The notes under the pieces were generated by a model, which was not told where the DNA came from, did no database searches, and saw only the letters and a list, made by a program, of their open reading frames with translations. The translations under genes were made by a program, and so were the position numbers. Below are positions 53,219 through 62,357 of a stretch of 64,000 nt of DNA, in pieces. The first letter of the stretch is position 1. Each line of letters begins with the position of its first letter. The DNA is from DTU019 sp050949825 (GTDB lineage: Bacteria; Bacillota; Syntrophomonadia; Syntrophomonadales; Syntrophomonadaceae): positions 310,001 to 374,000 of the forward strand of contig JBMNGL010000007.1 of the NCBI GenBank assembly GCA_050949825.1, read 5' to 3'.

Positions 53219-53245
53219 AAAGTGGTATAAAGTGGTGTAAAGTGG
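53219..53245 (+). promoter_or_regulatory. three MraZ-type boxes with 10-bp period
   Basis: AAAGTGG occurs at 53219, 53229 and 53239, each followed by three variable bases. Known MraZ operators are short G-rich repeats spaced one helical turn apart, so this is likely the autoregulatory site. Confidence 0.8.
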
Positions 53246-53284
53246 TTGGCTATCCCATTCGATAATAAACTAGGGGCGAAGATG

Positions 53285-53707
53285 ATGTTCTTGGGTCAGT
53301 ACCAGCATTCACTGGACAGCAAAGGCAGGCTTACCATTCCGGCCAAGTTCAGGGACGAACTTGGTGAAGCCTTTGTATGCACCCAGGGACTGGATAATTG
53401 TATTTTCCTGTATCCGATGGAAGAATGGCAGCGCTTGGAGAACAAACTGCGCAACCTGCCCTTCACCAGCGGAGATGTTCGCTCTTTTGAGCGCTTTTTC
53501 TTTTCTGGAGCCGCAGAAATGGAAACAGACAAAAACGGCCGCACCGTATTGCCCCTGCATCTGCGAGAGTATGCCGGCATTGATAAGGATTTGCTGATTG
53601 TGGGGGTCGGAGCCCGGGTGGAAATTTGGTCAGTGCAAAATTGGGTACGCTATAATCAAGCGACTGCCAGCACGGTAGCGAAAATTGCTGACGGGCTGGG
53701 CATTTAG
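53285..53707 (+). CDS. mraZ: transcriptional regulator MraZ
   Basis: MraZ is a DNA-binding AbrB-fold protein that regulates the dcw cluster and itself. The 140-residue product has two tandem SpoVT/AbrB-like domains with the double D-x3-R-type motifs DSKGRLTIPAKFR (about residues 10-22) and DKNGRTVLPLHLR (about 80-92). The ATG at 53285 gives the family start MFLGQYQHSLD and lies 8 bases after AGGGG. The ATG just before and a TTG at 53246 are less likely. Three boxes for its own binding lie upstream. Confidence 0.95.
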   Translation: MFLGQYQHSLDSKGRLTIPAKFRDELGEAFVCTQGLDNCIFLYPMEEWQRLENKLRNLPFTSGDVRSFERFFFSGAAEMETDKNGRTVLPLHLREYAGIDKDLLIVGVGARVEIWSVQNWVRYNQATASTVAKIADGLGI

Positions 53708-53718
53708 GAGTGAACAGT

Positions 53719-54636
53719 GTGCATGTGCCAGTTTTACGGGATGAGGTGCTCCGATATTTACTCGGCGACCCTAATGGCTTCTACATTGACTGCACCCTGG
53801 GCGGTGGCGGTCACCTGCGCGAACTGCTCCGGCATCTTTCTGCACAGGCCCGGGTGCTGGCCATAGATAAAGATGGCGAGGTACTGAAGCGTACCGCTCA
53901 AACCCTCTTTCATCCCGGTCTTCGCCTGGTCCATGCTGATTTTCGGGATTTGGACCAAATCCTGACCGGGGAAGAGTGGGGGCAGGCGGAGGGGATCTTA
54001 ATGGATCTGGGGGTGTCTTCCTTTCAACTGGATGAGGCTGACCGGGGCTTCAGCTATCACGAAGATGCCGAATTGGACATGAGAATGAATCGTGATCAAG
54101 CCATAAAAGCTGCTGATCTGGTTAATCAATTGGAGCAGGAGGAGCTGACCCGCATCATATTCACTTACGGCGAAGAACGCTTTGCCAGGCAGGTTGCCCG
54201 GGCGATTATAAAGCACCGCAGCCAGGGAGAAATATCCTCCACAGTGGAATTGAGCGCCATCATCAAAGAGGCTATACCGGCGCGCTACCGGCGGGATAAA
54301 CACCCTGCCCGCAGGACCTTTCAGGCCTTGCGCATCGCGGTAAATAAGGAGTTGGAAGCCCTGGAGGAAAGCCTCCCCAAGGCAGTAGCAGCCTTGAAAC
54401 CGGGGGGGAGATTATGCATCATCACCTTTCATTCTTTGGAGGACCGCATTGTTAAACGCTATTTCGCAGCGCAGGCCGTTGCCTGTGTCTGTCCGCCCCG
54501 ACAGCCGGTTTGTAATTGCCATCACCAGCCTATTTTGGAACTGGTAATAAGGAAGGCCATTGTGCCGGATGAAGCCGAGTGCGCAGTCAACCCTCGAGCC
54601 CGAAGCGCCAAACTGCGGGTGGCGAGGAAGATATAG
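53719..54636 (+). CDS. rsmH: 16S rRNA (cytosine(1402)-N4)-methyltransferase RsmH
   Basis: RsmH (MraW) methylates C1402 at the ribosomal P site. The 305-residue product has HVPVLRDEVLRYL, the SAM-binding DCTLGGGGHLRELL and LMDLGVSSFQLDEADRGFSY, and the C-terminal TFHSLEDRIVKR. The GTG at 53719 lies 8 bases after AGGAG. The GTG at 53710 would place that site inside its own coding start. It follows mraZ by 11 bases. Confidence 0.96.
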   Translation: MHVPVLRDEVLRYLLGDPNGFYIDCTLGGGGHLRELLRHLSAQARVLAIDKDGEVLKRTAQTLFHPGLRLVHADFRDLDQILTGEEWGQAEGILMDLGVSSFQLDEADRGFSYHEDAELDMRMNRDQAIKAADLVNQLEQEELTRIIFTYGEERFARQVARAIIKHRSQGEISSTVELSAIIKEAIPARYRRDKHPARRTFQALRIAVNKELEALEESLPKAVAALKPGGRLCIITFHSLEDRIVKRYFAAQAVACVCPPRQPVCNCHHQPILELVIRKAIVPDEAECAVNPRARSAKLRVARKI

Positions 54637-54664
54637 TTCTAGGAAACAGGAGGGAAGAATAAGA

Positions 54665-55147
54665 ATGGTACAGGCGGGCTATAAATACGCGGATAGTTGG
54701 GAAGCAACCGTACCCAGGCAGGAATCACCACGGGTGCGGCGGGTGAGAAAGACCTATCGCAAGGTTTCAATAGGCAAACTTTTGTTCAAAGTAGGTATGG
54801 CTGCGTTTGCGTATGGATTGGTCCTGGTATTCCTGTGCCTGAAGGCATCAACCCTTGGTTATCAGATTGTGCAGCTGGAAACGGATATTCATCAACTGGA
54901 ATCGTCAAATCAGCGCCTGCAGTACGAAATCGAAAAAAAGGTGTCGCTTGATTATGTTGAACAATATGCCCTTACCCAATTAGGGATGGATAAGGCCCAG
55001 GAACATATCAAGATTGCCAGTGCCGGCGTGACCCCCGCTGATACTGCTGCGGGTGCCTCCGCTCCGGTATCAGTAAGCCAAAAAGAGGAGCCGACCCTTC
55101 ATAAGATCTATGCCAGTTTGGTACAGCTCGCCGCGCACAATCAATGA
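54665..55147 (+). CDS. ftsL: cell division protein FtsL (septum formation initiator-like)
   Basis: The 160-residue product has a basic cytoplasmic N terminus, one membrane segment (about residues 40-62), and an extracytoplasmic leucine-zipper-like coiled coil (QLETDIHQLESSNQRLQYEI, about 68-87). Position between rsmH and the FtsI-type gene identifies it as FtsL, which links FtsB-like DivIC and the septal synthase. The Ala and Pro-rich tail is variable. AGGAGGGAAGAA precedes the ATG. Confidence 0.85.
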   Translation: MVQAGYKYADSWEATVPRQESPRVRRVRKTYRKVSIGKLLFKVGMAAFAYGLVLVFLCLKASTLGYQIVQLETDIHQLESSNQRLQYEIEKKVSLDYVEQYALTQLGMDKAQEHIKIASAGVTPADTAAGASAPVSVSQKEEPTLHKIYASLVQLAAHNQ

Positions 55148-55174
55148 GATATTAAATAAAAGAGGTAGGCTAAA

Positions 55175-57292
55175 ATGCAAACCACCAGTCTGCTGGTCAG
55201 AAAGCGTATTGCCACGCTTTTTTTGCTATTTACCCTGGGTTTTTTCTTTCTGGGAGGAAGAGTGTTCTGGGTGCAATTTGTGCGCGGCGCCGAGTTGTCA
55301 GCCAAAGCAGCGCAGAACCGCACCCGTGATGTCCCGGTTGAATCCAAACGGGGCATTATTTATGACCGCAACGGGCATGATCTGGCCATTTCTGTAAGCG
55401 CTGATTCAGTTTATGCTATTCCCGCCGAGGTTGTGGCCAGTAAAAAGGAGCAGGAAGTAGCTCAAAAGCTGGCCGCAGTCCTGGGCATGGACGAAAACAA
55501 ACTCTATCAGCGCATCACCCGGCAGAGTTCCTATGAGTGGATCAAGCGCCAGATAGACCCGGAGATATCCAATCAAATCCGCGCTCTTGACCTGCCCGGG
55601 ATTGGACTCACCGAAGAGAGCCGGCGCTACTACCCCAAAGGATCCCTGGCAGCACATGTACTGGGCATCTCCGGGGTTGACAACACCGGTTTGGAAGGCA
55701 TCGACTATTATTATAACGATCTGGTGGGGGGCGCCAAAGGCAGAATTGTCATTGAACACGATGCCGCCAATCGCCCCATCCCTGAAGCCATGCATCAATA
55801 TGTGCCCCCGGTGGACGGAGCCAACCTGATCTTAACCATTGATGAAACCATACAATATATTGTGGAGCGTGAATTGGATAAGGTCTTCAATGATCGTCAG
55901 GCCAAATCGGCCGCGGCCATTGTCATGGACCCGAACACCGGGGAGATACTGGCCCTGGCCAATCGCCCCACATTTAACCCCAATAATTTTAATGATTTCC
56001 CGGCCAGCAATCGCCGTAATTGGGCCATCAGCAATGCATATGAACCCGGCTCCACCATGAAGATTACCACCGCTGCCATGGCTCTTAACGAAGGCATCGT
56101 CAATGAAAACACCCCTTTTTACTGTTCGGGATCCATAAAAGTTGGCAAAGAAACCATTGGCTGTCCTGACCGCCGCGCCCATGGACAGCAGACCTTTGCC
56201 CAGATAGTGGAGAACTCCTGTAATGTTTCCTTTGTTCAACTGGGATTAACCCTGGGCATGGATAAGTATTATAATTATCTGAATGGTTTCGGCTTCGGTC
56301 AGCTCACCGGCATCGACCTCCCCGGTGAAGCCGAAGGCATACTGGTGCCGCAGGAACGTGCCATGCTGATCGATCTGGGCACCATGTCCATGGGGCAGGC
56401 CAATGCCGTAACCCCGATTCAGCTTTGTACGGCGGTGGCGGCGGTCGCCAATGGGGGCCAATTAATGAAGCCTTATCTGGTAAGACAGGTGATAGACCAA
56501 AGCGGCCAGGTACTGCAGCAAAATGAGCCTACTGTGGTGCGCCAGGTTATTTCCGCCGACACGGCCAGGCGTTTGTCTTTGATCCTGGAAGGGGAAGTAA
56601 TTAACGGTACGGGTAAAAACGCATATATTGAGGGTTACAGGGCGGGTGGAAAAACCGGAACAGCTCAAAAAATTAAGCCTGGTGGCGGCTACCTGCCCAA
56701 TGAATATGTGGCTTCATTTATCGGCTATGCCCCGGCCCACAAGCCCCGCTTGCTATGTTTTGTTGTAGTTGATGCCCCACAGGGATATCCTTATTATGGG
56801 GGCTGGGTGGCAGCTCCGGTATTCAGGGAGGTTATGAAGGATGCCCTGCGTTATCTGGAGGAACCCATGTATAAAGACGGTAATGCACAGCAAAGCTTAC
56901 CACAGGAAGAAATGGTGGTTGTTCCTGACGTAATTAATCTCTCCCTGGAGGAAGCCATTGCTGCAGTCAGAGCACGCGGCCTGCAGGCCAAGGTTAATGG
57001 AAGCGGAAATGTGGTGTGGCAGCAGACCCCCAAAGCCAACACCAAACTGAAGCCAGGTTTACAGGTGATCATTGATATGTCAGAGGCAGATAACAGCAAT
57101 CATGGCGGAGCCGTGACCGTGCCCGACTTACAGGGTAAATCGATGCGTGAGGTGGCCAGAATCTTATCGGAGCTGGGCTTGCATCTGATGCCCGAAGGCT
57201 ATGGCCTGGCTTATCAGCAAATTCCCGAGCCCGGCAAGGTAATCACCGGCGGATCCACTATTAAAGTCAAGTTCCAGCCGATAGGCGAATAA
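55175..57292 (+). CDS. spoVD: penicillin-binding protein 2B/SpoVD-type transpeptidase with PASTA domains
   Basis: This class B PBP cross-links septal or spore cortex peptidoglycan. It is 705 residues, with an N-terminal membrane anchor, a PBP dimerisation domain, and a transpeptidase domain with STMK (Ser about 293), SCN (about 348) and KTGT (Lys about 493). Two C-terminal PASTA domains are seen: VVPDVINLSLEEAIAAV at about 585 and VTVPDLQGKSMREVARIL at about 648. One FtsI-family gene stands here. Whether it is the division PBP or the sporulation SpoVD cannot be decided. The number of PASTA domains (two) matches the vegetative PBP 2B type better than single-PASTA SpoVD. Confidence 0.93.
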   Translation: MQTTSLLVRKRIATLFLLFTLGFFFLGGRVFWVQFVRGAELSAKAAQNRTRDVPVESKRGIIYDRNGHDLAISVSADSVYAIPAEVVASKKEQEVAQKLAAVLGMDENKLYQRITRQSSYEWIKRQIDPEISNQIRALDLPGIGLTEESRRYYPKGSLAAHVLGISGVDNTGLEGIDYYYNDLVGGAKGRIVIEHDAANRPIPEAMHQYVPPVDGANLILTIDETIQYIVERELDKVFNDRQAKSAAAIVMDPNTGEILALANRPTFNPNNFNDFPASNRRNWAISNAYEPGSTMKITTAAMALNEGIVNENTPFYCSGSIKVGKETIGCPDRRAHGQQTFAQIVENSCNVSFVQLGLTLGMDKYYNYLNGFGFGQLTGIDLPGEAEGILVPQERAMLIDLGTMSMGQANAVTPIQLCTAVAAVANGGQLMKPYLVRQVIDQSGQVLQQNEPTVVRQVISADTARRLSLILEGEVINGTGKNAYIEGYRAGGKTGTAQKIKPGGGYLPNEYVASFIGYAPAHKPRLLCFVVVDAPQGYPYYGGWVAAPVFREVMKDALRYLEEPMYKDGNAQQSLPQEEMVVVPDVINLSLEEAIAAVRARGLQAKVNGSGNVVWQQTPKANTKLKPGLQVIIDMSEADNSNHGGAVTVPDLQGKSMREVARILSELGLHLMPEGYGLAYQQIPEPGKVITGGSTIKVKFQPIGE

Positions 57293-57348
57293 TAACTGTA
57301 TAATCACTCAAGAGGCATTTTTAGTGCCTGTAAAAAAGAGGTTGGGCT

Positions 57349-58821
57349 ATGAAATTGTTAGATCTTCTTAAAGGCCTGGACTATAAAGGAATTTCAGCGG
57401 AGAGCAATCCGGATATTACCAAAATTGCTTATGATTCCCGTCAGGTGATCCCGGGAGCTATATTTATCGCCATTTCCGGCATACAAACGGATGGTCATCT
57501 CTATGTACCCGGTGCTATACAGGCGGGTGCAGCAGCGGTTGTGGTTGAAAGGAGCGTTGATGTTCCCCCGGGCTTTCCGGTTATTGAGGTGACTGACAGC
57601 CGTGCCATGCTGGCGGAGCTGGCTTCCCGCTTCTATGGCTGTCCCAGTCGTGATCTGAATGTTATTGCGGTTACGGGAACCAATGGCAAGACCACCACTA
57701 CCCATCTGATTCAGGCCATCCATGAAGAAGCCGGATGGCCTACTGCCATCATGGGTACACTTTATGCGCGGGCGGGAGAGCATCATGTGGATTTGGGGCA
57801 CACTACCCCGGAATCTCCGGAAATCGAGGCCTTTATGGCTTTATGCCGGGATAAAGGGTTTAAGCACCTGGTAATGGAGGTATCCTCCCATGCCCTGGCT
57901 TTAAACCGGGTAGATCAAATCCATTTTAACACCGGGGTTTTTACCAATTTGACCCAGGACCACCTGGATTATCATGGCAGCATGGAAAATTACCGGCAGG
58001 CCAAATTAAAACTGTTCCGCTTGATACCGCCGGCGGCAGCTAACTTTTGTGTCATCAATCAGGATGATCCCAGTGCCGCGGAGTTTATAAAAGCCGCTCG
58101 GGGGCGGTATTTTACCTATGGAATACAGTCACCGGCCGCGGTGCAGGCGGCGGATGTGGAGATAAATCTCAAAGGGATCCGTTTCAAGGTATATTTTGGG
58201 CAGCAGTCTTTTGTTATCCAGACACGTCTTATTGGCATGTTCAGCGTATACAACACCCTGGCTGCCATCACTTTAGCCCTGGGAGAAGGCATTGCCCCCC
58301 AGATTATCGTCAACGCCATGCAAAAGGTTTCGGGGATACCGGGACGCTTTGAAGAGGTGTTTTCCAACCATGATTTTACGGTTGTGGTAGACTATGCCCA
58401 TACCCCTGACGGGTTGGAGAATATTTTAAAAACCGCCCGGGAGTTGACCGAAAATCGCCTAATAACCGTATTTGGCTGTGGCGGAGACCGCGACCGCGGT
58501 AAAAGACCGCTGATGGGTGAAATCGCGGCACGGTATAGTGATTTTTGTGTGGTGACATCCGACAACCCGCGCAGTGAGGAGCCCGAGGCCATTATAGCCG
58601 ATATAGTGCCCGGAATGGGAAAAAGCCCAGATTCAAGGTACGCTATTATTGTGGACCGGGCCGAGGCTATACGACATGCGATACACCTGGGCCGCAAAGG
58701 TGATTTGATAATAATCGCCGGCAAAGGACACGAAACCTATCAATTGGTAAAAGGAAAGCGCCTGGATTTTGATGACCGCCAGATCGCGGCACAGGTTCTG
58801 AAGGAGAGAAACCAGACATAA
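57349..58821 (+). CDS. murE: UDP-MurNAc-tripeptide synthetase MurE (meso-DAP specific)
   Basis: MurE adds the third residue to the peptidoglycan stem peptide. The 490-residue ligase has the Mur ATP-binding motif VTGTNGKTTTTHL (about residues 108-120), central LTQDHLDYHGSMENY, and the C-terminal DNPRSEEP that marks meso-diaminopimelate rather than lysine specificity. It follows spoVD by 56 bases and precedes mraY. murF, which normally lies between murE and mraY, is missing. Confidence 0.96.
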   Translation: MKLLDLLKGLDYKGISAESNPDITKIAYDSRQVIPGAIFIAISGIQTDGHLYVPGAIQAGAAAVVVERSVDVPPGFPVIEVTDSRAMLAELASRFYGCPSRDLNVIAVTGTNGKTTTTHLIQAIHEEAGWPTAIMGTLYARAGEHHVDLGHTTPESPEIEAFMALCRDKGFKHLVMEVSSHALALNRVDQIHFNTGVFTNLTQDHLDYHGSMENYRQAKLKLFRLIPPAAANFCVINQDDPSAAEFIKAARGRYFTYGIQSPAAVQAADVEINLKGIRFKVYFGQQSFVIQTRLIGMFSVYNTLAAITLALGEGIAPQIIVNAMQKVSGIPGRFEEVFSNHDFTVVVDYAHTPDGLENILKTARELTENRLITVFGCGGDRDRGKRPLMGEIAARYSDFCVVTSDNPRSEEPEAIIADIVPGMGKSPDSRYAIIVDRAEAIRHAIHLGRKGDLIIIAGKGHETYQLVKGKRLDFDDRQIAAQVLKERNQT

Positions 58822-58840
58822 TTGGAACGCAGGAGATGTG

Positions 58841-59818
58841 ATGATGGAATCTATATGGCACAGCATCATGGCTGCAGCTATAGCCTTTGCGGTGACAGCA
58901 GCGATGGGGCCCGTTATAATACCGGTGTTGACCCGACTCAAATTCGGCCAAAATATCCGTGACGATGGCCCCCAAAGGCACATGGTCAAAGCAGGGACAC
59001 CCACTATGGGCGGGGTTATGATTATTACCGGAGTGATGGTGGCGACCTTCATCATGGTAGGTTCAGGCCTTGAAGCCCTTACTGCGGTATTGGTGATGAT
59101 CGCTCTGGCGGCCATCGGCTTTTGGGATGATTATATAAAAGTGGTTCTTAAGCGCTCTCTGGGCCTGCGCGCCCGGGAGAAGCTGGGATTACAGCTTCTC
59201 ATCGGTTTGTTGTACGGTATCTTCTTAATCTATTATTTTAATCGCGGCACAGACATCTTGATTCCTTTTTCTGCTTATAGTCTGGACCTGGGGGCAGCTT
59301 ATGTTTTATTCTTAATGGTGGTCATAATCAGTTCCTCCAATGCGGTTAATCTGACCGATGGCTTGGATGGCCTGGCAGCCGGGGTTACCTTTTTGGTGGC
59401 AGGTGCATACGCCGTTATCGGATGGTATACCATGCACCCTGAAATAACCATATTTGCAGGGGCGCTGGTCGGCGCCTGCCTGGGCTTTCTTATTTTCAAT
59501 CACTATCCGGCCCGGGTCTTTATGGGTGACACCGGCTCGATGGCATTGGGCGGCGCGGTAGCCGCTATGGCAGCCTTGACTAAAACCGAGTTGACTCTGG
59601 TTATTATCGGCGGGGTATATGTTGTGGAAACGTTAAGTGTGGCCTTGCAGGTTATTTCCTATCAGACCACCCGGAAGCGCTTGTTTTTAATGGCGCCCTT
59701 GCACCATCATTTCGAGTTAAAGGGGTGGTCGGAACAAAAGGTGGTAGGAGTATTCTGGCTGGCCGCCCTGGGGTTCGCGGTTTTTGGTTTATGCAGTATG
59801 ATTCCAGCCTTTTTATGA
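58841..59818 (+). CDS. mraY: phospho-N-acetylmuramoyl-pentapeptide-transferase
   Basis: MraY makes lipid I from UDP-MurNAc-pentapeptide and undecaprenyl phosphate. The 325-residue product has about ten membrane segments and the family signatures DDGPQRHMVKAGTPTMGG, NAVNLTDGLDGLA and FMGDTGSMALGG. The catalytic Asp cluster (DDYIK) is intact. The start is ATG 58841 or 58844, with AGGAG 5 or 8 bases before. The C-terminal LHHHFELKGWSE motif is present. Confidence 0.96.
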   Translation: MMESIWHSIMAAAIAFAVTAAMGPVIIPVLTRLKFGQNIRDDGPQRHMVKAGTPTMGGVMIITGVMVATFIMVGSGLEALTAVLVMIALAAIGFWDDYIKVVLKRSLGLRAREKLGLQLLIGLLYGIFLIYYFNRGTDILIPFSAYSLDLGAAYVLFLMVVIISSSNAVNLTDGLDGLAAGVTFLVAGAYAVIGWYTMHPEITIFAGALVGACLGFLIFNHYPARVFMGDTGSMALGGAVAAMAALTKTELTLVIIGGVYVVETLSVALQVISYQTTRKRLFLMAPLHHHFELKGWSEQKVVGVFWLAALGFAVFGLCSMIPAFL

Positions 59819-59839
59819 TGGAGACGGGAGTGAATCGAA

Positions 59840-61210
59840 GTGGGGTTTGATGATAAGCGGGTTTTAGTGGTAGGCCTGGGCAAAAGCGGCCAGGCTGCAG
59901 CCCTGACCCTGATCTGCCGCAGCGCAGTGGTTGAGGTTTGCGATGCTCAACCACAGCGGTATTTTAATGCGGAGATGATAGCGGAATTACAAGAACGGGG
60001 CATCAAAGTGACAACCGGGGGCTATCCTGAGGTTAATCCCCACCGCTATGACCTGATAGTGGTCAGCCCCGGCATAGCCATGGAGATAGAGCCGCTTCAG
60101 CAGGCTCTGCACTATGGCATACCGGTAATCGGCGAGGTGGAACTGGCCTACCAAATCAAAAACCCGCAGGTTACCATGCTGGCGGTAACCGGCACTAACG
60201 GCAAGACCACCACTACTGCCCTATTGGAGCACATCCTCATCCGTGACGGTCAGCGTGCTGCCGCAGGGGGTAATATTGGCATTCCCTTAACCAGGCTGGT
60301 GGAGAAAATGCAACAGGGAATCATTGCGGTGGAAATGTCCAGTTTTCAACTTGAGACTATTAAAACATTTCGACCCCGGATAAGTGCTATACTCAATATC
60401 ACCCCGGATCATTTGGATCGGCACAAGACCATGCAGGCCTATTCCGCCGCCAAGGCCCGCATTTTTGCGAACCAGACCGCATCCGACCATGCCCTGCTCA
60501 ACTATGAAGATGAGATCATCCAAAAACTGGCGAGGCTCTGTCCTGCACAGGTATGGTTTTTTTCCCAGCAACGCCCCCTGGAGCAAGGCGTATTCATTGC
60601 AGATGGACAAATAATCATTGCTGATGGCGGGATAAGCTATCCGGTTTGTAGGCAAGATGAAGTGCTCCTGCGTGGCAGCCACAATATGGAAAACATCCTC
60701 TGTGCAACGGGTATGGCCTATTGTTGCGGGGTGTCCATCCCTGTTATTGCCGCAGCCCTGCGCACTTTCCGTGGGGTGCGCCATCGCATGGAGGAAGTGG
60801 CCCGGATAGATGGTATCCTTTATGTTAATGATTCTAAAGCGACTAATCCAGAATCAGTTATAAAGGCCCTGGACGCTTATCAAAGGCCGCTAATTCTTAT
60901 AGCCGGGGGACGCAACAAGGGCAGTCGCTTTGATCAGTTGGCAGCCCATATTAAAGCCAGAGTTAAAGCCTTAATTCTGCTTGGAGAGGCCAAAGGTGAC
61001 ATCCGCCAGGCTGTCATGGATGCTGATTTCCAGAATATATATGAGGTAGACACCCTGGCAGCTGCGGTAAGCCAGGCGCGCCAATTGGCCCATAGCGGAG
61101 ATGTGGTGCTCCTCTCTCCGGCTTGCGCCAGTTGGGATATGTTTCTTAATTATGAACAACGCGGAGATATTTTTTGTGACCTGGTAAAAAACGCAGCAGT
61201 AAGCCATTAG
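59840..61210 (+). CDS. murD: UDP-N-acetylmuramoylalanine--D-glutamate ligase
   Basis: MurD adds D-glutamate to UDP-MurNAc-L-Ala. The 456-residue product shows the N-terminal Rossmann segment VLVVGLGKSGQAAA, the P-loop VTGTNGKTTTTALLEHI (about residues 115-131), the ITPDHLDRHKTM central motif, and VNDSKATNPES with the C-terminal-domain contacts. Start is GTG, 10 bases after GGGAG. It follows mraY by 21 bases. Confidence 0.96.
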   Translation: MGFDDKRVLVVGLGKSGQAAALTLICRSAVVEVCDAQPQRYFNAEMIAELQERGIKVTTGGYPEVNPHRYDLIVVSPGIAMEIEPLQQALHYGIPVIGEVELAYQIKNPQVTMLAVTGTNGKTTTTALLEHILIRDGQRAAAGGNIGIPLTRLVEKMQQGIIAVEMSSFQLETIKTFRPRISAILNITPDHLDRHKTMQAYSAAKARIFANQTASDHALLNYEDEIIQKLARLCPAQVWFFSQQRPLEQGVFIADGQIIIADGGISYPVCRQDEVLLRGSHNMENILCATGMAYCCGVSIPVIAAALRTFRGVRHRMEEVARIDGILYVNDSKATNPESVIKALDAYQRPLILIAGGRNKGSRFDQLAAHIKARVKALILLGEAKGDIRQAVMDADFQNIYEVDTLAAAVSQARQLAHSGDVVLLSPACASWDMFLNYEQRGDIFCDLVKNAAVSH

Positions 61211-61233
61211 ATTGCTTATGGGGAGGCACCGGT

Positions 61234-62337
61234 TTGCGATTAAAAAAGGGACCCCCGGATCTCATTCTGTTTATAACCGCATTAACCCTGCTGGGAATTG
61301 GCTTGATCATGGTATTCAGCTCCAGCGCAGTGACTGCCGGAGTTCGTTATGGAGATGCCTACTATTTCTTTAAACGCCAACTGCTGTGGTCATTTATCGG
61401 TCTCTGCGCCCTTTTGGTCACCATGAAAATCAATTACCAAAAACTTAAGGGAATGTCGATTCCGGCTATGGTTATCGCCCTGCTCTGCTTGATTATAGTT
61501 GTTACCCCTCTGGGGATAGAAACCAAAGGATCCAGCCGCTGGTTGGGCATTGGCAGTGTCAGACTGTTTGCTCCTTCAGAACTGGCTAAATTGGCTATCG
61601 TTATGTTTTTGGCTCGTACTATGGAAGTAAACCTCGATAAGCTCAAGTATTTTATAAAAGGAGTCTTGCCTTATCTAGGCATACTGATCGTTATTTTCGG
61701 GCTGATTATGAAGCAGCCTGATCTGGGAACTGCCTTTGTAATTTCCGCCACCATTTTCTTTATGATGCTGGTGGCCGGGGTGCGTTGGAGCCATTTGGGC
61801 GGGATAGCGGCAACCGGTCTGGCGGGAGTATTTGCAGCCATATTGGTGGCGCCCTACCGCATGCAGCGCTTGATTGCCTTTGCGGATCCCTGGAAATACG
61901 CCAGTGATGAGGGCTTTCAGACTATCCAATCTCTATATGCTTTGGGCTCGGGGGGCTTATTCGGAATGGGCCTGGGGCGCAGCCGCCAGAAGTTTTTTTA
62001 TCTGCCCGAGCAGCATACTGATTTCATTTTTGCCATACTGGGTGAAGAACTGGGGTTTTTGGGAGCCATACTGGTTATTGCCCTGTTTCTGCTCTTTGCC
62101 TGGCGGGGGTTCAAGATAGCCATCAATGCTCCCGACACCTTTGGCAGTCTACTGGCAGCTGGAATAACGGTGATGATAACCTTTCAAGCCGCGATCAACA
62201 TTGGGGTGGTCAGCGGGGTGCTGCCCGTGACCGGAATTACCCTGCCCTTTATCAGCCATGGCGGCTCGTCTTTGTTATTTACCATGATTGGCGTAGGTTT
62301 ACTGCTCAACATCTCCAGGTATAGTTCAAACCGCTGA
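61234..62337 (+). CDS. ftsW: SEDS-family peptidoglycan polymerase FtsW/SpoVE
   Basis: This SEDS membrane glycosyltransferase polymerises lipid II with its PBP partner. The 367-residue product has ten predicted membrane segments, including the catalytic-region GIGSVRLFAPSELAKLA motif and the ending PFISHGGSSLLFTMIGVGLLLN. Start is TTG with GGGGAGG 7 bases before. It lies between murD and murG, the ftsW/spoVE location. The spoVE name is an alternative. A sporulation-specific role cannot be inferred from sequence. Confidence 0.95.
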   Translation: MRLKKGPPDLILFITALTLLGIGLIMVFSSSAVTAGVRYGDAYYFFKRQLLWSFIGLCALLVTMKINYQKLKGMSIPAMVIALLCLIIVVTPLGIETKGSSRWLGIGSVRLFAPSELAKLAIVMFLARTMEVNLDKLKYFIKGVLPYLGILIVIFGLIMKQPDLGTAFVISATIFFMMLVAGVRWSHLGGIAATGLAGVFAAILVAPYRMQRLIAFADPWKYASDEGFQTIQSLYALGSGGLFGMGLGRSRQKFFYLPEQHTDFIFAILGEELGFLGAILVIALFLLFAWRGFKIAINAPDTFGSLLAAGITVMITFQAAINIGVVSGVLPVTGITLPFISHGGSSLLFTMIGVGLLLNISRYSSNR

Positions 62338-62357
62338 GGATAGGTGAGGTGACTTTT

